From Schaedlerella glycyrrhizinilytica_A (lineage in GTDB: Bacteria > Bacillota > Clostridia > Lachnospirales > Lachnospiraceae): a stretch of 64,000 nt of DNA. Below the pieces are notes generated by a model. That model saw nothing but the letters and a program-made list of their open reading frames with translations, ran no database searches and was not told the DNA's origin. The stretch is taken from NCBI RefSeq assembly GCF_042852765.1, contig NZ_AP031414.1. The stretch is one strand, 5' to 3'. This document shows, one piece after another, positions 49,396-56,791 of the stretch (position 1 is the stretch's first letter; every line of letters starts with the position of its first letter). A program made the position numbers and the translations under genes.

Positions 49396-50703
49396 TCAGT
49401 ATTCTTCTTTTAACTCAATTTCCAGCACCGTATCAATTTCATTTTCCAAAAGAAATGTTCCCTGAATTGGTTCTTGAAAATTAATGAATGTATACTCTGG
49501 AAATAGCTCCGTCACCCACGGTCTGACGATCAATACCTCAGATCCATCTGATACTCTTCTGATTTTTTTTATTTTTTCTGTCGGTATATTCAAGGCGATC
49601 GGTCCTATTTCCTGTTGAAGTAAATGCGCATATACATAATTTCCATTTCTTGTATAATATCCCCAATCCGGTTTTCCAAGCCCTGCTTTTCCGCAATTCC
49701 AGATAGATTTTCCATAATCTTCAAACCATTCCGCCATATCACTCAACACTTTCATTGCCGGTTTCGGAAATTTTCCACGCGCATTCGGTCCGATATTAAC
49801 AAGAAGATTGCCTCCTTTACTGACACATTCCACTAATTTACGGATCAGACATTTCGCATCTTTATAATTATACGGATTCGGAGTATAGCACCAACTATTA
49901 TTCATCGTGCAGCAAGCTTCCCACGGAAGATCATTCCCCATATCATCCAGAATCCCCTCCGGTGGAATAATCTGTTCCGGCGCCACAAAATCACCGGCAT
50001 ATACCGTAGGATTTGCAGTGCTGATACTGCCTTTTGCCGAAGCATTACATTCCAATCGGTTGTTTATGACTATATCCGGCTGAAGACTTCGGATCATAGA
50101 AACCAGTTCTGTTGCTTTCCATTTTTCTCCCCGCATTTCTCCATAGGAATTATCAAACCATAAGATATCTATTTTCCCGTAATTCGTGCACAGTTCACGG
50201 ATCTGATTATGCATATATTCCAGATACCGGTTAAAATCATATTGATAATCTTTATACGCTTCATTATCCCTCATTGGATGATACAGATCTCCATAATGAT
50301 GATAATCCGGATGATGCCAGTCAAACAACGAGTAATAAAATCCCACACCAAGTCCCTCTGCCCGAAAGGCTTCCGCGAACTCTCTTGCAAGATCGCGCCC
50401 GCATTTTGTATTTGTTGATTTATAATCCGTGTATGCTGAATCAAAAAGACAAAATCCTTCATGGTGTTTGACTGTCAAAACCGCATACCGCATCCCTGCT
50501 TCTCTAGCCATCTTCGCCCATTCTCTCGGATTAAAGTCAACCGGATTAAATTCCTCAAAATATTGTTCGTATTCTTCTATCGATAAACGTTCATAGGAGC
50601 GCTTCCACTCCGTCACACCATTGATGCAATATAGCCCCCAATGAATAAACAAACCAAATCTGGCGTCCATCATCCATTTTACATGTTGAAATCTCTTATC
50701 CAT
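49396..50703 (-). CDS. GH29 alpha-L-fucosidase (cytosolic)
   Basis: A 435-residue GH29 enzyme. Family motifs: WMMDARFGLFIHWGLYC near the N-terminus, YAVLTVKHHEGFCLFDS, GVGFYYSLFDWHHPDY, and KIDILWFDNSYGE, whose Asp is the catalytic nucleophile. A C-terminal beta domain follows (YTRNGNYVYAHLL to the end). There is no signal peptide, so it acts in the cytosol on imported substrate, releasing L-fucose. CTGTAAGGAGAGGAAGA precedes the ATG. Host glycans such as milk or mucin oligosaccharides are the likely source, but no fucose catabolism genes lie in the window. Confidence 0.93.
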   Translation of the reverse strand: MDKRFQHVKWMMDARFGLFIHWGLYCINGVTEWKRSYERLSIEEYEQYFEEFNPVDFNPREWAKMAREAGMRYAVLTVKHHEGFCLFDSAYTDYKSTNTKCGRDLAREFAEAFRAEGLGVGFYYSLFDWHHPDYHHYGDLYHPMRDNEAYKDYQYDFNRYLEYMHNQIRELCTNYGKIDILWFDNSYGEMRGEKWKATELVSMIRSLQPDIVINNRLECNASAKGSISTANPTVYAGDFVAPEQIIPPEGILDDMGNDLPWEACCTMNNSWCYTPNPYNYKDAKCLIRKLVECVSKGGNLLVNIGPNARGKFPKPAMKVLSDMAEWFEDYGKSIWNCGKAGLGKPDWGYYTRNGNYVYAHLLQQEIGPIALNIPTEKIKKIRRVSDGSEVLIVRPWVTELFPEYTFINFQEPIQGTFLLENEIDTVLEIELKEEY

Positions 50704-50751
50704 TCTTCCTCTCCTTACAGTTTTTCCTTACGATCGGAGCAAAATGGCATT

Positions 50752-50774
50752 CCGCCCCTTGTACACCGACACTA
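50752..50774 (-). repeat. Dispersed GTGTACAAGGGG-type repeat (copy e)
   Basis: Minus strand TAGTGTCGGTGTACAAGGGG (50774-50755), one base from the core AGCGTCGGTGTACAAGGGG over the shared part. It sits between the terminator after the binding-protein gene and the fucosidase ribosome site. Confidence 0.65.
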
Positions 50775-50782
50775 TCCTCTTT

Positions 50783-50837
50783 TTTGTAAAAAACAGGAGC
50801 TGCTGCGAAACCTGTCTGGTATTGTTGCAACAGCTCC
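50783..50837 (-). terminator. Attenuating terminator between binding protein and fucosidase genes
   Basis: Minus strand GGAGCTGTTGC (50837-50827) pairs with GCAGCAGCTCC (50806-50796), with G-U pairs, followed by TGTTTTTTAC. Partial termination here would raise binding-protein over permease expression, as in many ABC operons. Confidence 0.75.
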
Positions 50838-50870
50838 CCTCTCTGCTAATTTTATATACTCTTGCGTGCT

Positions 50871-52190
50871 TTACTTTACTTCTTCTTGTGAAACGATTTC
50901 TTCTCCGCAACTCTCCGGTGTTCCATCAAGGAATAATCCCTGCAGCGCAGTTCTTACTGTATTTAACATATGTGTTTCCGGATCGATTTCCTGCATATCA
51001 CCGTGAAATTCTTCTGCTTCATCTACAATCCCTTTGATTTTTACGGTCATATCGTCAATCTCTGTTTCCGGATCTGACTCAAATTTCACCGGATAAATAC
51101 CGCCATTGCTAGCCTTTTCCAATCCGGCATAATAGTCTTTCGATGTCAGATATTTTACAACTTCAACTGCGGCGTCATTCACTGCTTCATCTCCGCTGTC
51201 CGTGATGGAAAATCCCTGTCCGGATCCGCCCTGTACACAAGCTTTATATTCTTCTTTCTCTGCAAAATACGGAAATGCAGTTACATCTACTTTTCCATCT
51301 ACCTCTGTTCCGGTAATCTCACCTACAAACCATGCTCCATCATAGCGAAAAGCACTTTCACCGGAAAGAAACGCTGCTTTCTCACCATTATTGTCTACAC
51401 TAAGTGGATTACTTCCAAAATACCCCTTCTCGTTCCATTCCTGAATCTTTGCATACATCTCCAGCATTTCTTCTGAATCATAATTTATTTCTCTGCTTGC
51501 CAGCTTATCAGCAATGTCTCCGCCGTATGCTTTATAACAAAGATTATTCAATAAATGTCCCGCCCGGAAATTACTGCTTTCTCCTAACTGGAATGGCGTA
51601 ATTCCTGCTGCAACTAATTTATCACAGGCAGCTTCCAGTTCCTCGATTGTTTTAGGCTCTTCAATTCCATTTGCACTCAGAATATCCGTATTGTAATATA
51701 ACAAAATCTGATACAACATTACCGGAACGCCATAAGTTGCCTCTCCATCCTGCCAGTTATCAAACAATGGAAGAAATGAATCACGCCACTCCGGATCTTC
51801 CTCAAAATATGGTTCCAAATCTAACAGGACACCACCGTCTATGTAGTCCTTAATGCTTGTTCCACCATAGTTGATAAAAACATTAGGCTGTGTTCCTGCA
51901 CCAAACTGAGAACTCAACTTATCAAAGTATTGCTGTTCGTCCGTTACATTGTCCGCTACAATTGTAATTCCATTATCAAGTTCATTAAATTCTTCTATCT
52001 TCTGATTAAAATACTTAGACAATGTTTCCTCTCCGCCCCAACGTGACGTTAAGCGAATCTCAATATTTTCGCCTTTTGATCCATCACCTTTTTCCGATCC
52101 ATTGCCAGAACTACCTCCACAAGCTGTGAGTGAAAATATCATTGCAGCTCCCAGCGTACAGACAATCCCTTTTTTCAATGCTTTTTTCAT
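50871..52190 (-). CDS. Extracellular sugar-binding lipoprotein (family 1)
   Basis: A 439-residue lipoprotein: signal peptide and lipobox LTACGG, Gly/Ser linker, then a family-1 solute-binding fold (IEIRLTSRWGGEETLSKYFNQKIEEF, YGVPVMLYQILLYYNTDILSANGIEEPKT, AAFLSGESAFRYDGAWFVGEI). ATG 52190 with AAAAGGAGGAAACA is preferred to 52214. It delivers the carbohydrate to the two permeases downstream. First gene of the operon, separated from the rest by a partial terminator. Facing DeoR-type regulator gene and a 17-spacer promoter upstream. Confidence 0.93.
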   Translation of the reverse strand: MKKALKKGIVCTLGAAMIFSLTACGGSSGNGSEKGDGSKGENIEIRLTSRWGGEETLSKYFNQKIEEFNELDNGITIVADNVTDEQQYFDKLSSQFGAGTQPNVFINYGGTSIKDYIDGGVLLDLEPYFEEDPEWRDSFLPLFDNWQDGEATYGVPVMLYQILLYYNTDILSANGIEEPKTIEELEAACDKLVAAGITPFQLGESSNFRAGHLLNNLCYKAYGGDIADKLASREINYDSEEMLEMYAKIQEWNEKGYFGSNPLSVDNNGEKAAFLSGESAFRYDGAWFVGEITGTEVDGKVDVTAFPYFAEKEEYKACVQGGSGQGFSITDSGDEAVNDAAVEVVKYLTSKDYYAGLEKASNGGIYPVKFESDPETEIDDMTVKIKGIVDEAEEFHGDMQEIDPETHMLNTVRTALQGLFLDGTPESCGEEIVSQEEVK

Positions 52191-52537
52191 TGTTTCCTCC
52201 TTTTCTCTGTTCAAAACAGTCTTTACGAATCTATAATTGTTCTTTTGTTGTTTTAATTGTATCTTTTTACTAATGTTTCGTCAATTGTCATCAGTTACGA
52301 ATTATTATTTCCAGAGATATTCTAATTTTATTGTTTTTTCACAATTTATTGTTCTTAACCCATTTTTTAAGAACTTTTTATTTACTTTTATTATTTTTGC
52401 ACAAAAAACAGTTGGAAAATTTATGCATTTTTTTGTTTTCCTTTTATATATTTCCATGTATACTTATAGCTGAAGACATCTTTGCAAACATTCATAAAAC
52501 TCTACAAAAGTACATTTATTTGAACAGGAGAGGACTC
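52191..52537. other. 347-bp divergent control region of the fucosidase operon
   Basis: Holds the promoter of the binding-protein operon and, to the right, several repeats of a TTATTGTT/AACAATWA word (near 52236, 52331, 52346 and in inverse near 52341) that could be operators for the DeoR-type repressor. No gene is supported. Confidence 0.45.
52256..52284 (-). promoter_or_regulatory. Promoter of the binding-protein/fucosidase operon
   Basis: Minus-strand TTGACG (52279-52284) and TACAAT (52256-52261), spacer 17, about 65 bases before the ATG. ACAATTA repeats flank the -10. Confidence 0.7.
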
Positions 52538-53326
52538 ATGAAACAAAGCAAAAAGCAAATTGAAGAAAGACGGCGCAATCTGATCACTTTATTGCAGGAA
52601 CATTCCAGTTGTCGTGTTTCTTTTCTCTCAGATATACTGCAAGTATCTGAACTGACTATACGCCGTGACCTTGAAGAATTAGAAAAAGAACATGTAATCG
52701 AACGTTTCCACGGCGGAGCTCGTCTGATCCAAATTGGAAATGAACAACCTGCCGATGCAAAAAAACTGGATTACTCCGTTGAAAAAGATTTGATCGGCAA
52801 AGCTGCTGCCGACCTTGTTCCCAACAACTCTACCATTTTCCTTGGTTCAGGTACCACTACATTGAGCATTATCAAACATTTAGGAAACAAACGTGTTACG
52901 ATTGTTACCAATAACGCGCTCGCTCCAACCTGCACTGAAAATGAACATATCACGTTAATTTTATGTGGTGGAGAATGTCGGTTAAAAGCAAAATCGCTCA
53001 TCGGTCCTTATACGGAACATGTCATCAATTCCATTTTTGTAGACATGGCATTTCTGGGTGCCAATGGAATTGACGCTGTAAACGGAGTCACCACAAATAT
53101 TTATCAGGAAGCGAAAATATATGAAAATATCGCCCGCAATTGTACCGGAAAAATTGTTCTTGTTGCCACCGGAAACAAGCTTGGCAAAACATACACATTC
53201 AAAAGTCTGGATTTAAATGCAATCGATCTGTTGATTACAGATTCAACTGCCGACCGAAATCCTCTTTCAGATTTGAAAGCGGAGGGAATGCAGGTATGTT
53301 TTGCAGATTCACTTTCTTCTCTTTAA
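52538..53326 (+). CDS. DeoR-family transcriptional repressor
   Basis: A 262-residue regulator. The N-terminal helix-turn-helix is ERRRNLITLLQEHSSCRVSFLSDILQVSELTIRRDLEELEKEHVIERFHGGA, the classic DeoR signature, and the C-terminal sensor domain has the sugar-phosphate-binding motifs LGSGTTTLSIIKHL, VTNNA and LVATGNKLGK. ATG 52538 with CAGGAGAGG is chosen; the frame is open further upstream without ribosome sites. Divergent from the sugar operon, so it likely represses it until a phosphorylated sugar binds, which would normally need the kinase that is interrupted here. Confidence 0.93.
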   Translation: MKQSKKQIEERRRNLITLLQEHSSCRVSFLSDILQVSELTIRRDLEELEKEHVIERFHGGARLIQIGNEQPADAKKLDYSVEKDLIGKAAADLVPNNSTIFLGSGTTTLSIIKHLGNKRVTIVTNNALAPTCTENEHITLILCGGECRLKAKSLIGPYTEHVINSIFVDMAFLGANGIDAVNGVTTNIYQEAKIYENIARNCTGKIVLVATGNKLGKTYTFKSLDLNAIDLLITDSTADRNPLSDLKAEGMQVCFADSLSSL

Positions 53327-53332
53327 AAAAAT

Positions 53333-53379
53333 AACGTTCTGCCGGATCATCACTTTTCCTGCAGAACGTTGTTTTTTTT
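53333..53379 (+). terminator. Terminator of the DeoR-type gene
   Basis: A 10-bp perfect stem (53333-53342 with 53361-53370) followed by GTTTTTTTTA. The stem's right part overlaps the end of the convergent GIY-YIG gene. Confidence 0.85.
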
Positions 53380-53631
53380 ATTTTCCCCTCTCCACTTTTC
53401 AATCAATTCCGTCTTCTTTTTCCGATTCAGCTGTTTGATCGCATACTCCCTTTTCATCGCCTCTTCTTTTGTCGCGAACATCTCATAATACATAAGCGTC
53501 ACCGGTCTTCGCGTTTTTGTGTACTTTGCGCCCTTTCCGGTGTTATGAGCGTCAAGCCGCTTCTCAAGATCGTTGGTCCAGCCTGTATAATAAGTTCCGT
53601 CACTGCACTGTAAAATATATGTATAATTCAT
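53350..53631 (-). CDS. GIY-YIG domain protein (UPF0213/YhbQ type)
   Basis: A 93-residue single-domain protein: NYTYILQCSDGTYYTGWTNDLEKRLDAHNTGKGAKYTKTRRPVTLMYYE, which carries the YIL...YTG form of the GIY-YIG motif, the catalytic Arg (KRLDAH), and the later Glu region. Small GIY-YIG proteins of this type are widespread; a structure-selective nuclease role has been proposed. The C-terminal codons overlap the terminator of the DeoR-type gene on the other strand. Confidence 0.88.
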   Translation of the reverse strand: MNYTYILQCSDGTYYTGWTNDLEKRLDAHNTGKGAKYTKTRRPVTLMYYEMFATKEEAMKREYAIKQLNRKKKTELIEKWRGENKKNNVLQEK

Positions 53632-53675
53632 TTCTCATTATCCTCTGTCATCTTTCCGTTTCTTTTGGCATCACC

Positions 53676-53735
53676 GGTCAGAAATATGAAAATCCACGCG
53701 TTTTCTCTTTTCTTCGGAATTTCACATTTCTGACC
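53676..53735. repeat. 20-bp near-perfect inverted repeat
   Basis: The arms 53676-53695 and 53716-53735 are reverse complements with two mismatches, loop 20 bases, between the GIY-YIG and SpoIIQ-like genes. No U-tract follows on the minus strand (continues GGTGATGCC), so it is a stable hairpin but not a standard terminator. Confidence 0.7.
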
Positions 53736-53789
53736 TTGTGCCGGGTTCATCTGCTCTGATCCGTATGATCTTACACACGTTACAGCATT

Positions 53790-54554
53790 TTACCCCTCCA
53801 TAAAATCCATTGGATTTACCGGAGCTCCGTCTTTCTGTACTTCAAAATACAGATTTGCTCCCTCTGTTGCAAAATATTTCGTAGGCTCGCTCAGATAACC
53901 GATCGTCTCCCCTGTATTGACATAGGTCCCCACTTCCAGCGGCACTTCTTTCAACTGACCGTAGATCGCGCTATAACCATTTCCCATATCCAGAGTCACC
54001 GTGAGACCGGTCTGTGCATCCTGCTCGATGTTCGTCACAACACCCGGTGCCGACGCGCCGATCATCTCTCCCACTTCACCGCCTACGATCAGAGCCGGAT
54101 TGTATTTATACTGTTCCAATGTTGCAAAATAAACAGTCTTGTCCATACTGTAATTGATCAGAACCGCTCCGCTCGCCGGCCATTCAAGGATACTCTCCTC
54201 ACTAAACCACACATCGGCTGCCGCCCCCGCTGTTTCTGCGTTGCCATCTTCCAACGAAAGCGCATCGTTTGCAGCTTGTCCTGCATCTTCCGCAGCGTCT
54301 TCCTCCGCTGTCTCTGCATCTTCCGTTCCCTCTGCTTCCGGCAAAACGATCTCGTTCGTCGCGGTCTCTTCGCTGTTCTCTTTTGTCTCCTCGTCAGCCG
54401 CCGTCTCTGCTTTGGCAAGTTCCTGCTCCATCCGGTTTTGATAATTCCGAAATGTAAATGCACCTACCATTGTGATCACTGCAACAAAACAGATGACCGT
54501 CGCAACTGCTGCGCCTTTCCCTTTTAAGAAAGACGGCTTTTCATTTTTATTCAT
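53790..54554 (-). CDS. spoIIQ: SpoIIQ-like membrane protein with degenerate LytM domain
   Basis: A 254-residue protein with a membrane segment (about 15-35), a long Glu/Ala-rich linker, and a C-terminal LytM/M23 domain (about 120-254: NGYSAIYGQLKEVPLEVGTYVNTGETIGYLSEP, ANLYFEVQKDGAPVNPMDF). The catalytic HLHFEV motif is ANLYFEV here, so zinc-peptidase activity is lost, as in SpoIIQ proteins that form the engulfment channel with SpoIIIAH. It follows spoIID, the usual clostridial order, and has a SigF/SigG-type promoter. ATG 54554 is chosen by the GAGGTG site. Confidence 0.85.
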   Translation of the reverse strand: MNKNEKPSFLKGKGAAVATVICFVAVITMVGAFTFRNYQNRMEQELAKAETAADEETKENSEETATNEIVLPEAEGTEDAETAEEDAAEDAGQAANDALSLEDGNAETAGAAADVWFSEESILEWPASGAVLINYSMDKTVYFATLEQYKYNPALIVGGEVGEMIGASAPGVVTNIEQDAQTGLTVTLDMGNGYSAIYGQLKEVPLEVGTYVNTGETIGYLSEPTKYFATEGANLYFEVQKDGAPVNPMDFMEG

Positions 54555-54572
54555 ATTCATCACCTCTGCCTG

Positions 54573-54602
54573 TATTTTTGCCAGAAATGAGGTGACTTAT
54601 AC
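54573..54602 (-). promoter_or_regulatory. SigF/SigG-type forespore promoter of the spoIIQ-like gene
   Basis: Minus strand GTATA (54598-54602), 15-base spacer, GGCAAAAATA (54573-54582), a full match to the SigF consensus GYWTA-N15-GGNRANAMTR as I recall it. It lies about 20 bases before the ATG. Confidence 0.75.
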
Positions 54603-54666
54603 TCTTTGCATGGTAACTTTTCTTCCGAAATATTATACCATATTTCTTTCCGCTTTTATCTCATTT

Positions 54667-55698
54667 TCATTTTTCGGATGCCTCTCCGGGATGAACCATT
54701 GTCTCCACATCCCCACCGTCCGCTAATTCTGTTCCCTCAAAGAAGAACTGCAGGATCTCTTCATACATCTTCCCCTCTTTTGCCATCTCATTTGCAGTCC
54801 ACTGACTCATTCCCAGTCCATGCCCGTTTCCCATTGTTGTGATTTTTAACCCCTCCTCTCCCTCCTGCAGGGAAAATGCGCTCGAAGAAAGAGACAATGC
54901 GTCCCGGAACTGATCTCCGGTACAGACGGTCTCGCCGATCCGCAATTCCGTCACATATCCTGCCGAATCGTAGGAAAGGATTTCAAAATCCGGAAATGTA
55001 TAGGTTTTTCCTGCCTGTTCCTCTTCCACCGCAACAAGAAAAGGCTGACATTTTGTCTGTACTTCCTTATAAGGAAGTTCTAAAATCTGCATTTCGTCGT
55101 TTGCTTCCTTATCCAGCGGACATTCCCGCACAGCCAGATAGGGAAAGTTCTCCTCTCCGGTCACTTCCTGCGCGCTTCTCGTCATTCCGCTGCTCGACTG
55201 ATGAAACGGCGTCCATGCATAAGTCCCCTGATAAAACAAAACCTGATTTTCTGTTTCCTCCATCGCCCGTCTTAATTCTTTATAATATGTTTTATAATCT
55301 TCTCCGCCTTTCTGTTCTAATTCTTCCATACTTAAATACCGATCCGTCAAAATAAGATCTTCACCGGCAGTTCGTTTTCTATTCAGTTCTTCATACAATT
55401 TCGTCCGGATCAGCACTGCCTGCGCTTTGCAAAATTCCGTCTCTTTTTTCTCCGGAAGTTCCAGTGCAAGCACCCCGAGAAAATATTCCTGCCACGGAAC
55501 AGCCCGTAATTCGTTCCCATTTTCCCCATCGATCTTCACATTGACATAACAGTCCCTATTCTCAGTCAGACTTCGTCTGTCCACCCCATGGATCAATACG
55601 GTCGCCACATAGGGAAGCAAGATCAAAATCAAAAGAAACGCTCCCATCGAACGCATTTTTTGCTGTATTCTTCTTTGCCGCATCATTTCCTGTCTCAT
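54667..55698 (-). CDS. spoIID: Stage II sporulation protein D (SpoIID)
   Basis: A 343-residue lytic transglycosylase-like protein required for engulfment in spore formers. Membrane anchor about 17-35 (GAFLLILILLPYVATVLI), SpoIID motifs LRAVPWQEYFLGVLALELPE, FHQSSSGMTRSAQEVTGEENFPYLA, and C-terminal GNGHGLGMSQWTANEMAKEGK. A catalytic Glu is expected in LALELPE. ATG 55698 is used; its ribosome site (GGAG, 12 bases away) is distant, and an ATG four codons later is possible. The leader contains two GC-rich hairpins (55712-55755). Confidence 0.92.
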   Translation of the reverse strand: MRQEMMRQRRIQQKMRSMGAFLLILILLPYVATVLIHGVDRRSLTENRDCYVNVKIDGENGNELRAVPWQEYFLGVLALELPEKKETEFCKAQAVLIRTKLYEELNRKRTAGEDLILTDRYLSMEELEQKGGEDYKTYYKELRRAMEETENQVLFYQGTYAWTPFHQSSSGMTRSAQEVTGEENFPYLAVRECPLDKEANDEMQILELPYKEVQTKCQPFLVAVEEEQAGKTYTFPDFEILSYDSAGYVTELRIGETVCTGDQFRDALSLSSSAFSLQEGEEGLKITTMGNGHGLGMSQWTANEMAKEGKMYEEILQFFFEGTELADGGDVETMVHPGEASEK

Positions 55699-55825
55699 AA
55701 ATAAGAATTCTGCTCCGCAGGATTCTCCGCCTGCGGCAGGGCTGTAAAACAGCCATATTCTACTCTGACACAGTGCGATCCCACGGAGTGTCTTTATTCA
55801 CAATAGGTCTCATTTTCCTATTGAA

Positions 55826-55864
55826 TAAAAACAGCCCTCCATACCATACGATATGAAGAGCTGT
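55826..55864 (-). terminator. Terminator of the ileS-glgP-membrane protein operon
   Basis: A 13-pair stem (55852-55864 with 55831-55843, including G-U pairs) followed on the minus strand by TTTTATTC. Confidence 0.85.
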
Positions 55865-55870
55865 CTTTGA

Positions 55871-56782
55871 TTATTCTGCTTTATTTCCTTCCGGATTTTC
55901 TGATACATTTTCCATATCCGAATTTTCTGACAGGTCGGGTAATTCGATCACCGGAGCATTCTCCTTTGCAGACTGCTCCGATACCGATGGCTTCTCCGGC
56001 ATACCGTTCAAAAGCCCTCGCTGCGGTACAAAACCACTTTCCTGCCGCGTCTCAGCACTCGATTCAAATCGAGCTTCCTGTGCATTTTCTCCCTGCATGT
56101 TCTGCCCGGATCCGTCTCCGTTCATTCCCCCGAATCCGAATGTCATCCCCTCCGGTTCCATTCCCGGACGGAACGGTTTATTCCGCATCACAAAGAAACA
56201 GATCGGCTCATAAAGCGGGATCACCGCGGACAGTACACCATGAGCAATGGACATATTTTTTGAAGTAAATCTTTCCAAAATCTGATGATCCACCAATACT
56301 TGGAGCACCTTATAAATTCCGGAATATACGACCATCACTCCGATAAACAAAACGCCCACAACAAGCAGTGCGATAACAGATCCGACTCCCGGTCCGCTGT
56401 AACTGTTCATTGCGGAGATCAAAGCTCCGATCCCGACTGCCCACAAAATAATATAAAATATAAAGAAAATTGCTCCGTGGATAAACGGCAGCGCCAGAAG
56501 CCAGATTCCCGGATTCTGGATTTTTTTGTCTTTCAATACGATCTCTCCGCCCAGTTCTCCCTGCAGATATGCGCGGGCAAACGGAACATAGGCAAGCCAC
56601 GGATAATCCATTCCACGCCGTTTTGCGATCGTGTACATTCCGATCCCTTTTAAAATATAGCCTGCCAGCGAAACAAGTCCCCATACAAGTAAAACGATCA
56701 GGTAAATCAATAATATCGTTATGCCGACGGCGTCACCTCCTGACACGGTCGTTTCATAACTGTAACCATCATAGTATCCCAT
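55871..56782 (-). CDS. Multi-pass membrane protein of unknown function
   Basis: A 303-residue protein with about five membrane segments in the first 200 residues (ITILLIYLIVLLVWGLVSLAGY, IWLLALPFIHGAIFFIFYIILWAVG, VGSVIALLVVGVLFIGVMVVYSG, IAHGVLSAVIPLYEPICFFVM) and a hydrophilic C-terminal tail rich in Glu/Asn/Gly. The segment RRGMDYPWLAYVPFARAYLQGEL and the final NKPFRPGM are motif-like; similar Lachnospiraceae proteins are annotated only as hypothetical. ATG 56782 has AATAGGAGGTGCCT, which overlaps the glgP stop. Co-transcribed with glgP; no functional link is known. Confidence 0.7.
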   Translation of the reverse strand: MGYYDGYSYETTVSGGDAVGITILLIYLIVLLVWGLVSLAGYILKGIGMYTIAKRRGMDYPWLAYVPFARAYLQGELGGEIVLKDKKIQNPGIWLLALPFIHGAIFFIFYIILWAVGIGALISAMNSYSGPGVGSVIALLVVGVLFIGVMVVYSGIYKVLQVLVDHQILERFTSKNMSIAHGVLSAVIPLYEPICFFVMRNKPFRPGMEPEGMTFGFGGMNGDGSGQNMQGENAQEARFESSAETRQESGFVPQRGLLNGMPEKPSVSEQSAKENAPVIELPDLSENSDMENVSENPEGNKAE

Positions 56783-56791
56783 AGGCACCTC

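Noticed and set aside
7811..50774. Insertion-sequence ends as an explanation of the dispersed repeats
   Set aside because: No transposase or remnant was found beside any copy, and spacings between paired copies are too short to hold one.
52331..52537. Extended N-terminus of the DeoR-type regulator
   Set aside because: The extra residues are hydrophobic, AT-driven and lack a ribosome site; ATG 52538 gives the family start.
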